NCBI GenBank assembly: GCA_037442565.1
Contig: JBBIQA010000004.1
Span: 1 to 64,000 of the forward strand
DNA from: PALSA-911 sp037442565
Lineage (GTDB): Bacteria > Pseudomonadota > Alphaproteobacteria > Acetobacterales > Acetobacteraceae
Reading direction: 5' to 3'
DNA: 64,000 nucleotides
The notes beneath the pieces are model-generated. The model did not search any database, was not told the origin of the DNA, and worked only from the letters and a program-made list of their open reading frames with translations. Shown here piece by piece: positions 33,863 to 44,109 of this stretch (the stretch's first letter is position 1; every line of letters starts with the position of its first letter). Both the position numbers and the translations under genes were made by a program.

Positions 33863-35338
33863 TCAGAAGGCGATCCAGGCGAACATGTAGAGCATGTTGT
33901 TGGCGCTGGCACTGCGCCCGTTGCCGTCATAGTTGCTCGAGGCGCCGTTGAACTCGGTATAGATCGTGTATTGCGCGCCGAGTTTCAGGTTGGCCCAGGG
34001 TCCCATCCAGGATTCGGCCTTGCCGAAGGGGATCCAGTCGGCCTCGACGATGAAGGCGTTGCTGTTCGGCTTGCCGTTGAGGCTGCCTGAAACCGGTGCC
34101 GGCAGGCCGGTGGTCGGATCGGTTCCGCCATACAGCGCCATGTTCTGGTTGCCCCAGGTTTTCTGCCAGGCGACGGTCAGCCCATAGGTCTGCTGATAGA
34201 AATAGGAGGCGTTCAGCCGGATCTGGTTCAGACTGTTGCTGGCCTGGCTGGAACCGCCGGCGGCGTAGGCGGCGTTCAGGTTCTGATTTTCATGCACGTA
34301 GATGCCATACAGCGAGCCGACATGCGTGCCGTCGCCCAGATACTGATAGCCGCCGTCGATCGCGATGTCGGTGTAGTTGTTGCGACCGAAAGTGGTATCG
34401 ACGCTGCGCGCCTTGTCGCCGGTTTGCGGATTGAAGTCGGAGTAAAGGAACAGTGTGCCGATATGGGCCGATTGGTCGTTCCAGTTCCATTCATAGGCGG
34501 CGCGCAGGTACGGCGCGATGCCGCTGGTGCCGCCGAGCGGGTTGCCCGGATACGCCGTGCCAGCCATGCTGAGCGCGGTGGGTCCGTAGGAGGAGTAGCC
34601 GCCCGCTTCCAGATACAGGCTCTTGTCGTACCAGGCATAGCCGGTCACACCGATCGTATTGCCGATCATCGCCCCGGTCAGGATCGGCTGAGCCTGCGGC
34701 ACCGCCATGAATGCCGATGCAACGTACGGGTAGCCCCAGGCGAAGGTGGAGTTGAACGGATCCTGCACCGTCGGGCCGTTATTGACATCCAGGCCGACGC
34801 GCAACTCGGTGTCCTTGACATCGAACGGCGTGGTCAGGCGCAGATCGGTGTTATCGAGCTTTAGGGTGCTGCTGATGCCGTTGAAGGTGCCCTGCACGAA
34901 GCCGCCCAGATAATCGGTCACCCGTCCCGCGAGGAACACGCTGATCTGGTCCATCGCGAAATTGTTGTTGGTCCCGTAGTGCTGCGGCTGGGTGCCGTCG
35001 GGCACGGCGCCGTTCGAGCTGTTGAACGAGCCTAGCAGCATGGCCGAAAGCGGGATCTTCGAGGCGAGGCCCTCGCCGCCCTGCTGGGTGTAGCCGCCCA
35101 GCTTGAAGGCCCGGCCGAAAGGCGTGAGCTGCGGGCCGAAGGCGCCGATATGGCAGGTCGAGCAAGGCTGCCCGGTCTGCGAGGCGAAGCTTGGCAGAGC
35201 CTCGGCGGATTGCGGGCTGAGCAGGAAGCCGCCAGCCAGGAAGGCCCCGATGGCGACCTTCGCCGCGAACGACTTTCGCCCGGCGGGCCGCGGTGGAGAT
35301 AATCCCCGCGGCGGCAGATTGGCATCAAATTGTAACAT
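33863..35338 (-). CDS. Outer-membrane monoheme cytochrome c–porin fusion (Cyc2-like)
   Basis: 491 residues. Signal peptide with basic start and hydrophobic core (AAKVAIGAFLAGGFLLSPQ), cleavage expected after SAEA (about residue 47). The mature N-terminus LPSFASQTGQPCSTCHIGAF carries one heme c motif, C59-x2-C62-H63, followed by PQLTPFGRAFKLGGYT. The remaining 400 residues alternate polar and aromatic residues as in a beta-barrel and end in ...MFAWIAF with a terminal Phe. This is the layout of Cyc2, the fused cytochrome-porin that takes electrons from Fe(II) at the cell surface; assignment to true Cyc2 versus a related unnamed family is not possible by eye. AGGAG precedes the ATG; an FNR-type box lies upstream. 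A terminal hairpin follows. Confidence 0.75.
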   Translation of the reverse strand: MLQFDANLPPRGLSPPRPAGRKSFAAKVAIGAFLAGGFLLSPQSAEALPSFASQTGQPCSTCHIGAFGPQLTPFGRAFKLGGYTQQGGEGLASKIPLSAMLLGSFNSSNGAVPDGTQPQHYGTNNNFAMDQISVFLAGRVTDYLGGFVQGTFNGISSTLKLDNTDLRLTTPFDVKDTELRVGLDVNNGPTVQDPFNSTFAWGYPYVASAFMAVPQAQPILTGAMIGNTIGVTGYAWYDKSLYLEAGGYSSYGPTALSMAGTAYPGNPLGGTSGIAPYLRAAYEWNWNDQSAHIGTLFLYSDFNPQTGDKARSVDTTFGRNNYTDIAIDGGYQYLGDGTHVGSLYGIYVHENQNLNAAYAAGGSSQASNSLNQIRLNASYFYQQTYGLTVAWQKTWGNQNMALYGGTDPTTGLPAPVSGSLNGKPNSNAFIVEADWIPFGKAESWMGPWANLKLGAQYTIYTEFNGASSNYDGNGRSASANNMLYMFAWIAF

Positions 35339-35356
35339 ACGCGCCTGCTCCTCTGC

Positions 35357-35372
35357 TTGATTTATAAATCAA
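35357..35372 (-). promoter_or_regulatory. Perfect 16-bp palindrome overlapping the presumed -10 region of the cytochrome-porin gene
   Basis: TTGATTTATAAATCAA is a perfect palindrome 19-34 bases before the start codon. Its half-sites match those of the FNR-type box further upstream but with a spacer two bases longer. It contains TATAAA on the minus strand, which could serve as the -10 element. Confidence 0.55.
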
Positions 35373-35398
35373 AGTTAACGCCCTGACGGGACTGGGCG

Positions 35399-35412
35399 TT
35401 GATCTAAATCAA
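35399..35412 (-). promoter_or_regulatory. FNR/FixK/Anr-type operator
   Basis: TTGATCTAAATCAA fits the consensus TTGAT-N4-ATCAA exactly. It lies 61-74 bases before the cytochrome-porin start and roughly 40-50 bases before a plausible transcription start, the position used by activating FNR-family proteins. This suggests induction at low oxygen. Confidence 0.75.
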
Positions 35413-35497
35413 GCACGGTAGCCCGGGGGGCATGCTTGGAGCGAGACTGTGACAATGTAGCTACACCCCGTGTTTGGTGACGTGCCGGTAGTCGCGA

Positions 35498-35950
35498 CTA
35501 CTTCAGTGTTGCGAGGTAGGCGATCAGGTTGGCCCGCTTGGTGTCGTCCTTCAGGCCACCATAGGTCATAGTCGTGCCCGGCACGACCGCGCGAGGCGCC
35601 TGAAGATATTTGTCGAGGGTCGCCTCATCCCAGGTGAGGTTCGCGCCCTTGTTGGCCGCGGAATAGTGGAAGCCCGGTTCCTCCCCGGTCTTGCGGCCGA
35701 CAACCCCGAACAGGCTCGGCCCGATGCCGTTCTTGCCGGGTTGCGCAGCGTGGCAGATGGAGCAGACGTTCGTGAAAACCGACTTGCCCGCGGCGGGATC
35801 CGCGGCATGGGCGGATGTTGCCAGGCCCCCCAGTGCCAAGCCCCCCAGTGCCAGACCACCCAGGGATAGAGCGACTGTGATCGCCGTTGATATTCTTGTG
35901 ATATTTATCTTCATGGCATTGTCTATCTTCATGGTATTGTCGGTCATCAT
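35498..35950 (-). CDS. Class I soluble cytochrome c (mitochondrial/c550 type)
   Basis: 150 residues from ATG 35950 (a second ATG follows at 35947), with AGGAGG at good distance. A basic start and hydrophobic segment (ITVALSLGGLALGGLALGGL, made of a repeated LALGG unit) end at SAHA, the expected signal cleavage. Heme motif C63-x2-C66-H67 (CSICH); the distal Met lies in PGTTMTYGGLKDDTKRANLI, as in mitochondrial cytochrome c. Periplasmic electron carrier, probably accepting electrons from the neighbouring cytochrome-porin and donating to a terminal oxidase or reaction centre. The N-terminal TMKIDNAMKIN duplication is encoded by a short tandem repeat. Confidence 0.92.
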   Translation of the reverse strand: MMTDNTMKIDNAMKINITRISTAITVALSLGGLALGGLALGGLATSAHAADPAAGKSVFTNVCSICHAAQPGKNGIGPSLFGVVGRKTGEEPGFHYSAANKGANLTWDEATLDKYLQAPRAVVPGTTMTYGGLKDDTKRANLIAYLATLK

Positions 35951-36117
35951 CGCTCCTCCTTGTTGCGGGCCAAGCCCGCATCGACAGGCGCACGTCAAAA
36001 CAAATAACGGTTGCCGCTCACATCTCGCGATGCTCATTGTCCGCCGCTCGACTGGGCAGCAGCACACCATCGGATCTCCGACATTGCAAGTCTCTTGGTA
36101 CAGCCAACTCGTGCCTC

Positions 36118-36140
36118 ATGCAACCTTTCCCTTGTTGCAT
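36118..36140 (+). promoter_or_regulatory. Inverted repeat upstream of the secreted helical protein gene
   Basis: ATGCAAC-N9-GTTGCAT, 7-bp perfect arms, 55-77 bases before ATG 36195, followed by an AT-rich TTGAAA...TTAAT stretch that could be the promoter. Possible operator; no known regulator consensus recognised. Confidence 0.4.
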
Positions 36141-36194
36141 AGATTGAAAAAAGGGACGATAATTAGTAGGTTAATACGCCGAGGAGCGAACGCC

Positions 36195-36770
36195 ATGAAG
36201 ACGGTATCTGCCGTGACTACGGTCATCACTATCGTTGCCGCCATCGCGTTGGCGGGCGCTGCTGCCGCCCAGCCTCCGGCCCAGACTACGGGCCAGTCGC
36301 CGGCGCCAACATCGTCGCATGTGGGGGACATCCCGCAGTCGTTTCGCGTCGGTCATGCTAACGAGGTTGCCCAGCTGACCAAATTGAGCCGCAAGCGCGG
36401 ACCGGTCGGCGTCGAAGCGCGTAAGGCGCTGGAGCTGTTCAAGCAGCATCAGCAGCGGGAGGAGGCGTTCATCCTTCCTCCGCTGACCCTGCTGCCGGAG
36501 CTGGCTGACGGAAAGCTGTCCCCCGATATGAAATGGGCCATCCCGATGTCTGACCGTGTCAAGGCCGAGCGCGAGGAAACCTTCCTGGAACACACCAGGA
36601 TCACCGACGCGATGAATGCCCTCGCGGCGGCGGCCAGGACCGCACATGACCAGGAAGCGCTCGACTTCGCAGAGGGTGCGGTGGCCGATTCCCTGAACGA
36701 TACGGAAATTACGGAGCCTGCCTCCATTCTGGTCGGCGAATACCTCCGGGCCAAGCTTCCCACGCAATAG
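36195..36770 (+). CDS. Secreted helical protein, hemerythrin-like
   Basis: 191 residues from ATG 36195, with GAGGAG upstream. Signal peptide (VTTVITIVAAIALAGAAAAQ), then a Pro/Gln/Thr linker and an all-helical domain. The patterns FKQHQQREEAFILPPLTLL and EETFLEHTRITDAMNAL resemble the His/Glu-bearing helices of hemerythrin HHE domains, but the full ligand set is not obvious, so metal binding is unproven. It is transcribed divergently from cytochrome c and sits within the electron-transfer cluster, where an O2, NO or iron sensor or carrier would make sense. Confidence 0.6.
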   Translation: MKTVSAVTTVITIVAAIALAGAAAAQPPAQTTGQSPAPTSSHVGDIPQSFRVGHANEVAQLTKLSRKRGPVGVEARKALELFKQHQQREEAFILPPLTLLPELADGKLSPDMKWAIPMSDRVKAEREETFLEHTRITDAMNALAAAARTAHDQEALDFAEGAVADSLNDTEITEPASILVGEYLRAKLPTQ

Positions 36771-36858
36771 CAACCGGGCCGGCTAAATCAGCCGCGCCCG
36801 CTGTCGTGTGGAGCGGGCGGCCCTGGGGGGCTTTGTAGGCAGCCAACCATATGGCTGC

Positions 36859-37206
36859 CTATTTGCCTTGCAGCAGATCCATGAAGGGCGGAAAGGTCAG
36901 CAGCACGCCGAGTGCCAGCAGCGCCAAGGCGGCTACATTGATCCTCGCGATGGCTACCTGGCGATTTGACCAACGGCGCCCCAGAATGACCCACACGACA
37001 AGCCAGATGACGATGGCCGTCGTGGTCACGCCGGATAGGTCGCCGGTCGGCCCATAGAACGTCAGCCGGTTCGAAACGGCCGGAAACGCATCCGACAGAG
37101 TGGATAAAACGCCGAGTGCGAAGCAGCCGATGCCGGTCGAGAGGATCGCGGCGGCGCCCGGCCCGTTCGGGATGGCGTCGCCGTCCCGCATTTCCCCACT
37201 GTTCAT
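36859..37206 (-). CDS. Small membrane protein, unrecognised
   Basis: 115 residues from ATG 37206. Three hydrophobic stretches: AAAILSTGIGCFALGVLSTL, TTTAIVIWLVVWVILG and NVAALALLALGVLLTFPPF. No family recognised. Its start lies four bases after the stop of the next membrane-protein gene, so the two are an operon and probably one complex. Confidence 0.7.
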   Translation of the reverse strand: MNSGEMRDGDAIPNGPGAAAILSTGIGCFALGVLSTLSDAFPAVSNRLTFYGPTGDLSGVTTTAIVIWLVVWVILGRRWSNRQVAIARINVAALALLALGVLLTFPPFMDLLQGK

Positions 37207-37210
37207 GGCC

Positions 37211-37777
37211 CTAATTCCCCTGCATGAGTTCGATCGTCGAGCCGCCCCGGACCGGCGCATTCTTATTCAGGAACGCTCCGAATACCCCCGCCACGCCGGT
37301 GGCGATGAAGGCAACGACTGCGAAGGCCAGCACGGCCGCGCGAACGCCCCGCTGGCGGTTCAGCGCCGGCCCGTACTTCAGGAACACGTAGGCCACCATG
37401 GTCATGGCGATCGGAGCCAGCCAGGCTACATGCTCCTTCCATTCCATCCCGAGATTGTGCCAGCCGGCCGTCCTCGGGCTCGAAAGCAGCAGCCGTCTCG
37501 GATAATCGGCAAGATTGAAGTCGCCGGCTGGAGGCACCGCCCGATACCAGGGATAAACGACATAGGCGCCCGAAATCACCGCCGCCCAGGCCAGGATGAC
37601 CATGGCCGAGAGATAGATCTTGAGCGCCATCTGGCCACCGGCGGCGGCATGATCCGGCATGCCCGGCGTCGACATTCGATAGAGCTCGGCCAACGCGCCG
37701 GAGAACGCGAGCATGAACAACGCGCCGAAGCCCATGCCGTGCAGCACGGTCATAAGGTCGCGGAATGAAATTTCCAT
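37211..37777 (-). CDS. Four-helix membrane protein, unrecognised
   Basis: 188 residues from ATG 37777 with GAGGA upstream. Four hydrophobic segments: LHGMGFGALFMLAFSGAL, YLSAMVILAWAAVISGAYVV, VAWLAPIAMTMVAYVFL and AAVLAFAVVAFIATGVAGVF. His residues at the start of the first and third helices (VLHGMG, WKEHVAW) and one in GWHNLG could bind heme b, which would suit a quinone-linked electron-transfer role beside the cytochromes; this is speculation. No family recognised. Confidence 0.72.
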   Translation of the reverse strand: MEISFRDLMTVLHGMGFGALFMLAFSGALAELYRMSTPGMPDHAAAGGQMALKIYLSAMVILAWAAVISGAYVVYPWYRAVPPAGDFNLADYPRRLLLSSPRTAGWHNLGMEWKEHVAWLAPIAMTMVAYVFLKYGPALNRQRGVRAAVLAFAVVAFIATGVAGVFGAFLNKNAPVRGGSTIELMQGN

Positions 37778-37923
37778 CTTGTCCTCACAGGTTCGCCCGC
37801 ACGCAGTCGTCCGAAAATCCCCGATCGGGCCGTAGACGGGCGGGGCCGCCTGCCGTTTCAAACGACAGGATAGCCGTTGGTCCGCCCGCGCCGCAACGGG
37901 GGAAATGCCCGCAAGCGGGTCTC

Positions 37924-38682
37924 TTAGTCCGGCAGCACCTCAATACTGTCGCCTAGCGCGAACCGCCCGCCCTCGATCACCTCCGCGTGGATGCCCAGGT
38001 CGGAATGCCCGTAGAGCCGATGCAGTTCCTGCACCGGGTCGGCATCACGCCTCGCCGTCTCCGGGTTCACCTGCGTCGCCGGGCAGCGCGCGATCCGCTT
38101 GCTCACCCGCAGCAGCGCGCCGCCCACCTGGAGCGTCCGGCCGATCCAGGCCAACTCGCTCCACGCCGGCGTGCCGTTGAACCAGACATTGGCCCGGAAC
38201 CGCCGCCGGTGCCGCCGCTCTCCCATTTTCGCCTCGTAGTCGCGCAGGCTCTCCAGATTGATCAGGCTGACCACCGGGGTCTTCTGGTCGCAGAACACAT
38301 GCCCGGGCAGATAGTGAAAGCTGGGCGTGCCCCGTGCCTCCTCGCCCAGGAAAGCGGTCAGGTAGGCCGCGATCCGCTTCCGCCCGTCCGGGCTCAGCGC
38401 GTCCTCCACCACGCCCGATCCGTCCGGGGCGATGATCGCCAGCAGGCCGCTGCGCGCGTCGAAATGCGACCGCAGCGCGGCGATCCGGGCGTTCTTCATC
38501 AGGCACATGAAATTGTACTTCGGCAGCCAGACCGGCGCCGCCGGGTCGAAGCCGGCATCGCCCTGCGCCAGCGCGAAAGCCCGATCCCAGGGGATCGTCC
38601 CGCCCGCCGCCACTTCCGCCTGCTCCAGCGCCTCGGCGGTCAGCCCCTTCACCGGAAAGCGATAGAGATGTTCGATGCGCAT
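37924..38682 (-). CDS. MOSC domain protein (YcbX-like)
   Basis: 252 residues. N-terminal beta-barrel (MRIEHLYRFPVKGLTAEALE, GTIPWDRAFAL) and MOSC domain with RFRANVWFNG, LRVSKRIARCPATQVNPET and GHSDLGIHAEVIEGGRFALGD. The invariant Cys of the MOSC sulfur-carrier site is present in ARCPATQ. MOSC proteins relate to molybdenum cofactor sulfuration and N-hydroxylated base detoxification. Divergent from clpB. Confidence 0.9.
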   Translation of the reverse strand: MRIEHLYRFPVKGLTAEALEQAEVAAGGTIPWDRAFALAQGDAGFDPAAPVWLPKYNFMCLMKNARIAALRSHFDARSGLLAIIAPDGSGVVEDALSPDGRKRIAAYLTAFLGEEARGTPSFHYLPGHVFCDQKTPVVSLINLESLRDYEAKMGERRHRRRFRANVWFNGTPAWSELAWIGRTLQVGGALLRVSKRIARCPATQVNPETARRDADPVQELHRLYGHSDLGIHAEVIEGGRFALGDSIEVLPD

Positions 38683-38697
38683 ACGTGAAACTCCCTA

Positions 38698-38729
38698 CTT
38701 GAGCGGCAGTCTGCGCTGTCCCATGTAAG
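38698..38729 (+). promoter_or_regulatory. RpoH (sigma-32) heat-shock promoter of clpB
   Basis: CTTG at 38698-38701, an 18-base spacer, then CCCATGTAAG at 38720-38729. This fits the alphaproteobacterial RpoH consensus CTTG-N17/18-CYTATNTNNG at all but one fixed base. It lies 76 bases before the clpB ATG. Confidence 0.75.
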
Positions 38730-38804
38730 CATTCAACGGTTTCTCCCGGCTGCCAGATCGAAGGGGCGGGAAGGGCCGGTCGCCTACGGAAAGGGACATA
38801 TAAT

Positions 38805-41384
<2,580 letters not shown>

Positions 41385-41390
41385 GGAAGG

Positions 41391-41432
41391 TCGGGGCTCC
41401 GCCCCGAACCCCGGGAGGGGCGCTGCCCCTCC
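41391..41432. repeat. GC-rich double-hairpin (REP-like) element between clpB and fliP
   Basis: Two perfect hairpins in a row: TCGGGGC-tcc-GCCCCGA (41391-41407) and GGAGGGGC-gct-GCCCCTCC (41414-41432). Lies between convergent clpB and fliP and may act as terminator or as a dispersed palindromic element; a related shorter hairpin sits at the prmC start. Confidence 0.65.
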
Positions 41433-41466
41433 ACCCCGCCAGGGAACCTGCGCCTTGGACCCTATT

Positions 41467-42189
41467 CTAGCCGGGGGGGGCGAAGCTTTGGACCAGGCTG
41501 CCGGCCACCAGCCGCCAGCCGTCCACCAGCACGAAAAAGATCAGCTTGAATGGCAACGACACCGCGCTTGGCGGCAGCATCATCATGCCCAGGCTCATGA
41601 GCACGGACGAAACCACCATGTCGATCACCAGGAACGGTAGATAGAGCAAAAAGCCCATCTCGAAGGCGCGGCGTAGCTCGCCGATGACGAAAGCTGGCAC
41701 AATGGCCCGCCAGGCCGGCGGGTCGCTGGCTTTGAGATGGGCGAGATCCAGAAAGAGCTGCAGGTCACTGCCGCGCACATTGGTGGCCATGAAGCGTCGG
41801 AACGGCTCCGCGGCCTGCGTCAGGCCATCGAGTTCGCCGATCTTGCCCTGACTGAGAGGAAGCAGGCCGGCGGTCCAGGCCTGGTCCATCACCGGCTGCA
41901 TGACGAAGAACGTCAGAAACATCGCCAGGCCGATCAGCACCATGTTGGGCGGCGTGCCCTGGGCGCCGATGGCGCTGCGCAACAGCGACAGCACGATGAC
42001 GATGCGGGTGAAGGCGGTCATCATCACCAACAAGCTGGGCGCCAGCGACAGGACGGTGATCAGCGCGGTCAGCTGAATGATGCGGCCGGTGGCGCCCGGA
42101 TCGCCGGCCTGGCCAAGGTCTATGTTGACCGATTGCGCCTGCGCGGCCTCGGGCAGCAGCGACAGGATGATGACCAGAAGCCGGATCAT
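41467..42189 (-). CDS. fliP: Flagellar export apparatus protein FliP
   Basis: 240 residues from ATG 42189, which overlaps the fliO stop (ATGA). A cleavable signal (IRLLVIILSLLPEAAQA) is typical of FliP. Membrane helices and motifs: SLLVMMTAFTRIVIVLSLLR, GTPPNMVLIGLAMFLTFFVM, IVPAFVIGELRRAFEMGF and SVLMSLGMMMLPPSAVSLPF. Forms the export gate core with FliQ and FliR, encoded on the other strand 2.8 kb away. Confidence 0.95.
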   Translation of the reverse strand: MIRLLVIILSLLPEAAQAQSVNIDLGQAGDPGATGRIIQLTALITVLSLAPSLLVMMTAFTRIVIVLSLLRSAIGAQGTPPNMVLIGLAMFLTFFVMQPVMDQAWTAGLLPLSQGKIGELDGLTQAAEPFRRFMATNVRGSDLQLFLDLAHLKASDPPAWRAIVPAFVIGELRRAFEMGFLLYLPFLVIDMVVSSVLMSLGMMMLPPSAVSLPFKLIFFVLVDGWRLVAGSLVQSFAPPG

Positions 42190-42449
42190 GGGCCGGGCGG
42201 CAGCCAGCCGACCAAGGTGTCCTGGGTGCCGCCGGTCAGCAGCAGAAGGTCCTTTCCGTCGCAACGTATCAGCAGCAGCCGCTTGCGGGGACCAAGGGCC
42301 AGGCTGTCGGAGATGCTGAGCCGTTTGCCGGCGAGCGGCAACGTGGCGGAGCGCGTCATGCGCAATGCCCGGCCCGCCAGCCATATCAGGCAGACGACAA
42401 ACAGAAGGGCTGCGATCGCGCTGACAAGCGACGAGAAGGGGTGATCCAT
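42186..42449 (-). CDS. fliO: FliO-like flagellar biosynthesis protein
   Basis: 87 residues. One N-terminal membrane helix (SLVSAIAALLFVVCLIWLAG) and a small basic cytoplasmic domain with ISDSLALGPRKRLLLIRCDG and LLLTGG, the conserved FliO block. FliO assists FliP ring assembly. It overlaps fliP by four bases. Short and divergent as usual for this family. Confidence 0.85.
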   Translation of the reverse strand: MDHPFSSLVSAIAALLFVVCLIWLAGRALRMTRSATLPLAGKRLSISDSLALGPRKRLLLIRCDGKDLLLLTGGTQDTLVGWLPPGP

Positions 42450-42488
42450 GGGCGGAATTTTTCCGGATATGGGTCGGGGGAAGTGCCT

Positions 42489-42782
42489 TCAGTTGTCCGG
42501 ACGTCCGGTTGTCTGCTGGCTCAGGGTGCTGGACAGGGTATCGAGATCGGCCAGCAGGCTGACGAGTACGGGGCGCACCGCGCGACCGTCTTCGGGGGGC
42601 AGGTCCAGGGCTTTGGCGCAGAGTAGGCCGACCTGGCGTTCGAGGCCCATGAGGTCGACGTTGCGGCCGCCGGCGACCAGGGCCTGGGTCATGCGAAGCA
42701 TGTGGCTCAGGTTGCCCCCGAGGGCGAGCGTGGCGTCGATCCCGTAAGCGGAAGGGCCGGAAGGGGAGGGTGGAGACGGCAT
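42489..42782 (-). CDS. Hypothetical protein of the flagellar cluster
   Basis: 97 residues; Pro/Ser-rich N-terminus (MPSPPSPSGPSAYG), then a helical region (LGGNLSHMLRMTQALVAGGRNVDLMG and LERQVGLLCAKALDL) ending in LSSTLSQQTTGRPDN. No signal peptide or membrane helix. It starts the leftward run toward fliO–fliP and is divergent from flgB, so a role in flagellar assembly or regulation is plausible. No family recognised. Confidence 0.6.
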   Translation of the reverse strand: MPSPPSPSGPSAYGIDATLALGGNLSHMLRMTQALVAGGRNVDLMGLERQVGLLCAKALDLPPEDGRAVRPVLVSLLADLDTLSSTLSQQTTGRPDN

Positions 42783-42921
42783 GTCGGCAGGTTAGCGGCG
42801 GCTGGTTACTGAAACCTTTCTGTGCGGCCCTTGCCGTGGGGCGGGCAGGTTTCGTTTGGCATTAATTCTTTGTTCAATCCGCGATGGCAGAGTTCCGGCT
42901 TGAACGGGAAGGACCGGTCCG

Positions 42922-43305
42922 ATGGGGATCGCATTGCTCGACTTGGCGGAAAAGCGGATGGCCTGGGCCGACCGGCGCCAGAGGATCCTGGCGCAAAACA
43001 TCGCCAACGCGAACACGCCGCACTGGCAGGCGCGGGATCTGGCGCCGTTCGCGGCCAGTTTGGCAAAGACGCAGGGCGGGGCGCTGGTGTTGACGCAGCC
43101 CGGTCATATGTCCGGCATCAGCGGCGGGGGCCCGGGCCAGACAGTGGTGCAGAAGCCGAGCGAGCGGGCACCGGACGGCAACGCGGTCGCGCTGGATGAG
43201 CAACTGACCAAGGTCGCCAACACTGAAACGACGCAGGAGCTGGTTACCAATTTGTATAAAAAATATTTGGGCATGTTCCGTATCGCGCTCGGCCACGGCC
43301 AATAG
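42922..43305 (+). CDS. flgB: Flagellar basal-body rod protein FlgB
   Basis: 127 residues. LLDLAEKRMAWADRRQRILAQNIANANTPHW is the rod-protein N-terminal signature (the NIANANTP block). The C-terminus NTETTQELVTNLYKKYLGMF forms the partner helix. Builds the proximal rod with FlgC. First gene of flgBC–fliE–fliQR–flhB. Confidence 0.95.
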   Translation: MGIALLDLAEKRMAWADRRQRILAQNIANANTPHWQARDLAPFAASLAKTQGGALVLTQPGHMSGISGGGPGQTVVQKPSERAPDGNAVALDEQLTKVANTETTQELVTNLYKKYLGMFRIALGHGQ

Positions 43306-43356
43306 CGGACATGCCCTATGGCGGATGTGTGGAATGAATTTGCGTAGGGGGTTTGC

Positions 43357-43764
43357 GTGGACCTGACCAATGCCTTGTCGATCTCGGCGCGTGGGATGGA
43401 TGTGCAGACCTCGCGGCTGCGGGTTATCGCCGAGAACCTGGCCAATCAGGACAGCACCGGATCGACCAAGGGGGCCGACCCGTATCGCCGCCAAACGATT
43501 ACCTTCGAGGACAAGCTCGATCGCGCGTTGGGACAGGACACGGTGCGGGTGAAGGAGATCGGTAAGGACAAGTCCGATTTTCCGTTGCGCTTCGATCCGT
43601 CGAACCCGGCGGCGAATGCCGCGGGCTATGTGAAGTTGCCGAACGTGAACAGCTTCACCGAGGTGATGGACATGCGTGAGGCGCAGCGTTCCTACAGCGC
43701 CAACCTGTCGGTGATGCAGGTGACCCGCAGCATGCTGACGCGCACGATTGACATGCTGAAATGA
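43357..43764 (+). CDS. flgC: Flagellar basal-body rod protein FlgC
   Basis: 135 residues from a GTG start. DLTNALSISARGMDVQTSRL, then ENLANQDSTGSTKGADPYRR and the C-terminal VNSFTEVMDMREAQRSYSAN with ARTIDMLK-like end are diagnostic. Rod component; stop overlaps the fliE start by four bases. Confidence 0.96.
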   Translation: MDLTNALSISARGMDVQTSRLRVIAENLANQDSTGSTKGADPYRRQTITFEDKLDRALGQDTVRVKEIGKDKSDFPLRFDPSNPAANAAGYVKLPNVNSFTEVMDMREAQRSYSANLSVMQVTRSMLTRTIDMLK

Positions 43765-44102
43765 GTTCCCCGCCGATTACGGTGCCGGGCGGCATCCCGA
43801 CCATAACGGTTCGCCCCTCGGCCGCGGCGCAGGCATACGGACGGGTGGATAGCGGCGCCCAGGGGGCGGAATCTGGGTCGGAAGCCGGCAGCTTCGGGGC
43901 CGTGCTGCAGCGCGCGATTAAGGGCGTGGTCGATACCGGACATGCCGCCGAGGCGAAGTCGATGGCGGCGATTTCTGGTAACGGCAATCTGACCGATGTG
44001 GTCACGGCCGTTTCCAAAGCCGAACTTGCCCTGCAATCGGCGACCGCGATCCGGGACCGAGTGGTGCAGGCCTATCAGGACATCATGCGCATGCCGATCT
44101 GA
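43761..44102 (+). CDS. fliE: Flagellar hook-basal body complex protein FliE
   Basis: 113 residues. A Gly/Ala-rich N-terminus, then FGAVLQRAIKGVVDTGHAAE and LTDVVTAVSKAELALQSATA ending IRDRVVQAYQDIMRMPI, which is the FliE C-terminal block. Links the MS ring to the rod. Coupled to flgC by an ATGA overlap. Confidence 0.94.
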   Translation: MSSPPITVPGGIPTITVRPSAAAQAYGRVDSGAQGAESGSEAGSFGAVLQRAIKGVVDTGHAAEAKSMAAISGNGNLTDVVTAVSKAELALQSATAIRDRVVQAYQDIMRMPI

Positions 44103-44109
44103 TGGCGCC

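Noticed and set aside
42840..42921. Sigma-54 promoter (TGGC...TTTG) before flgB
   Set aside because: The invariant GC of the -12 element is missing.
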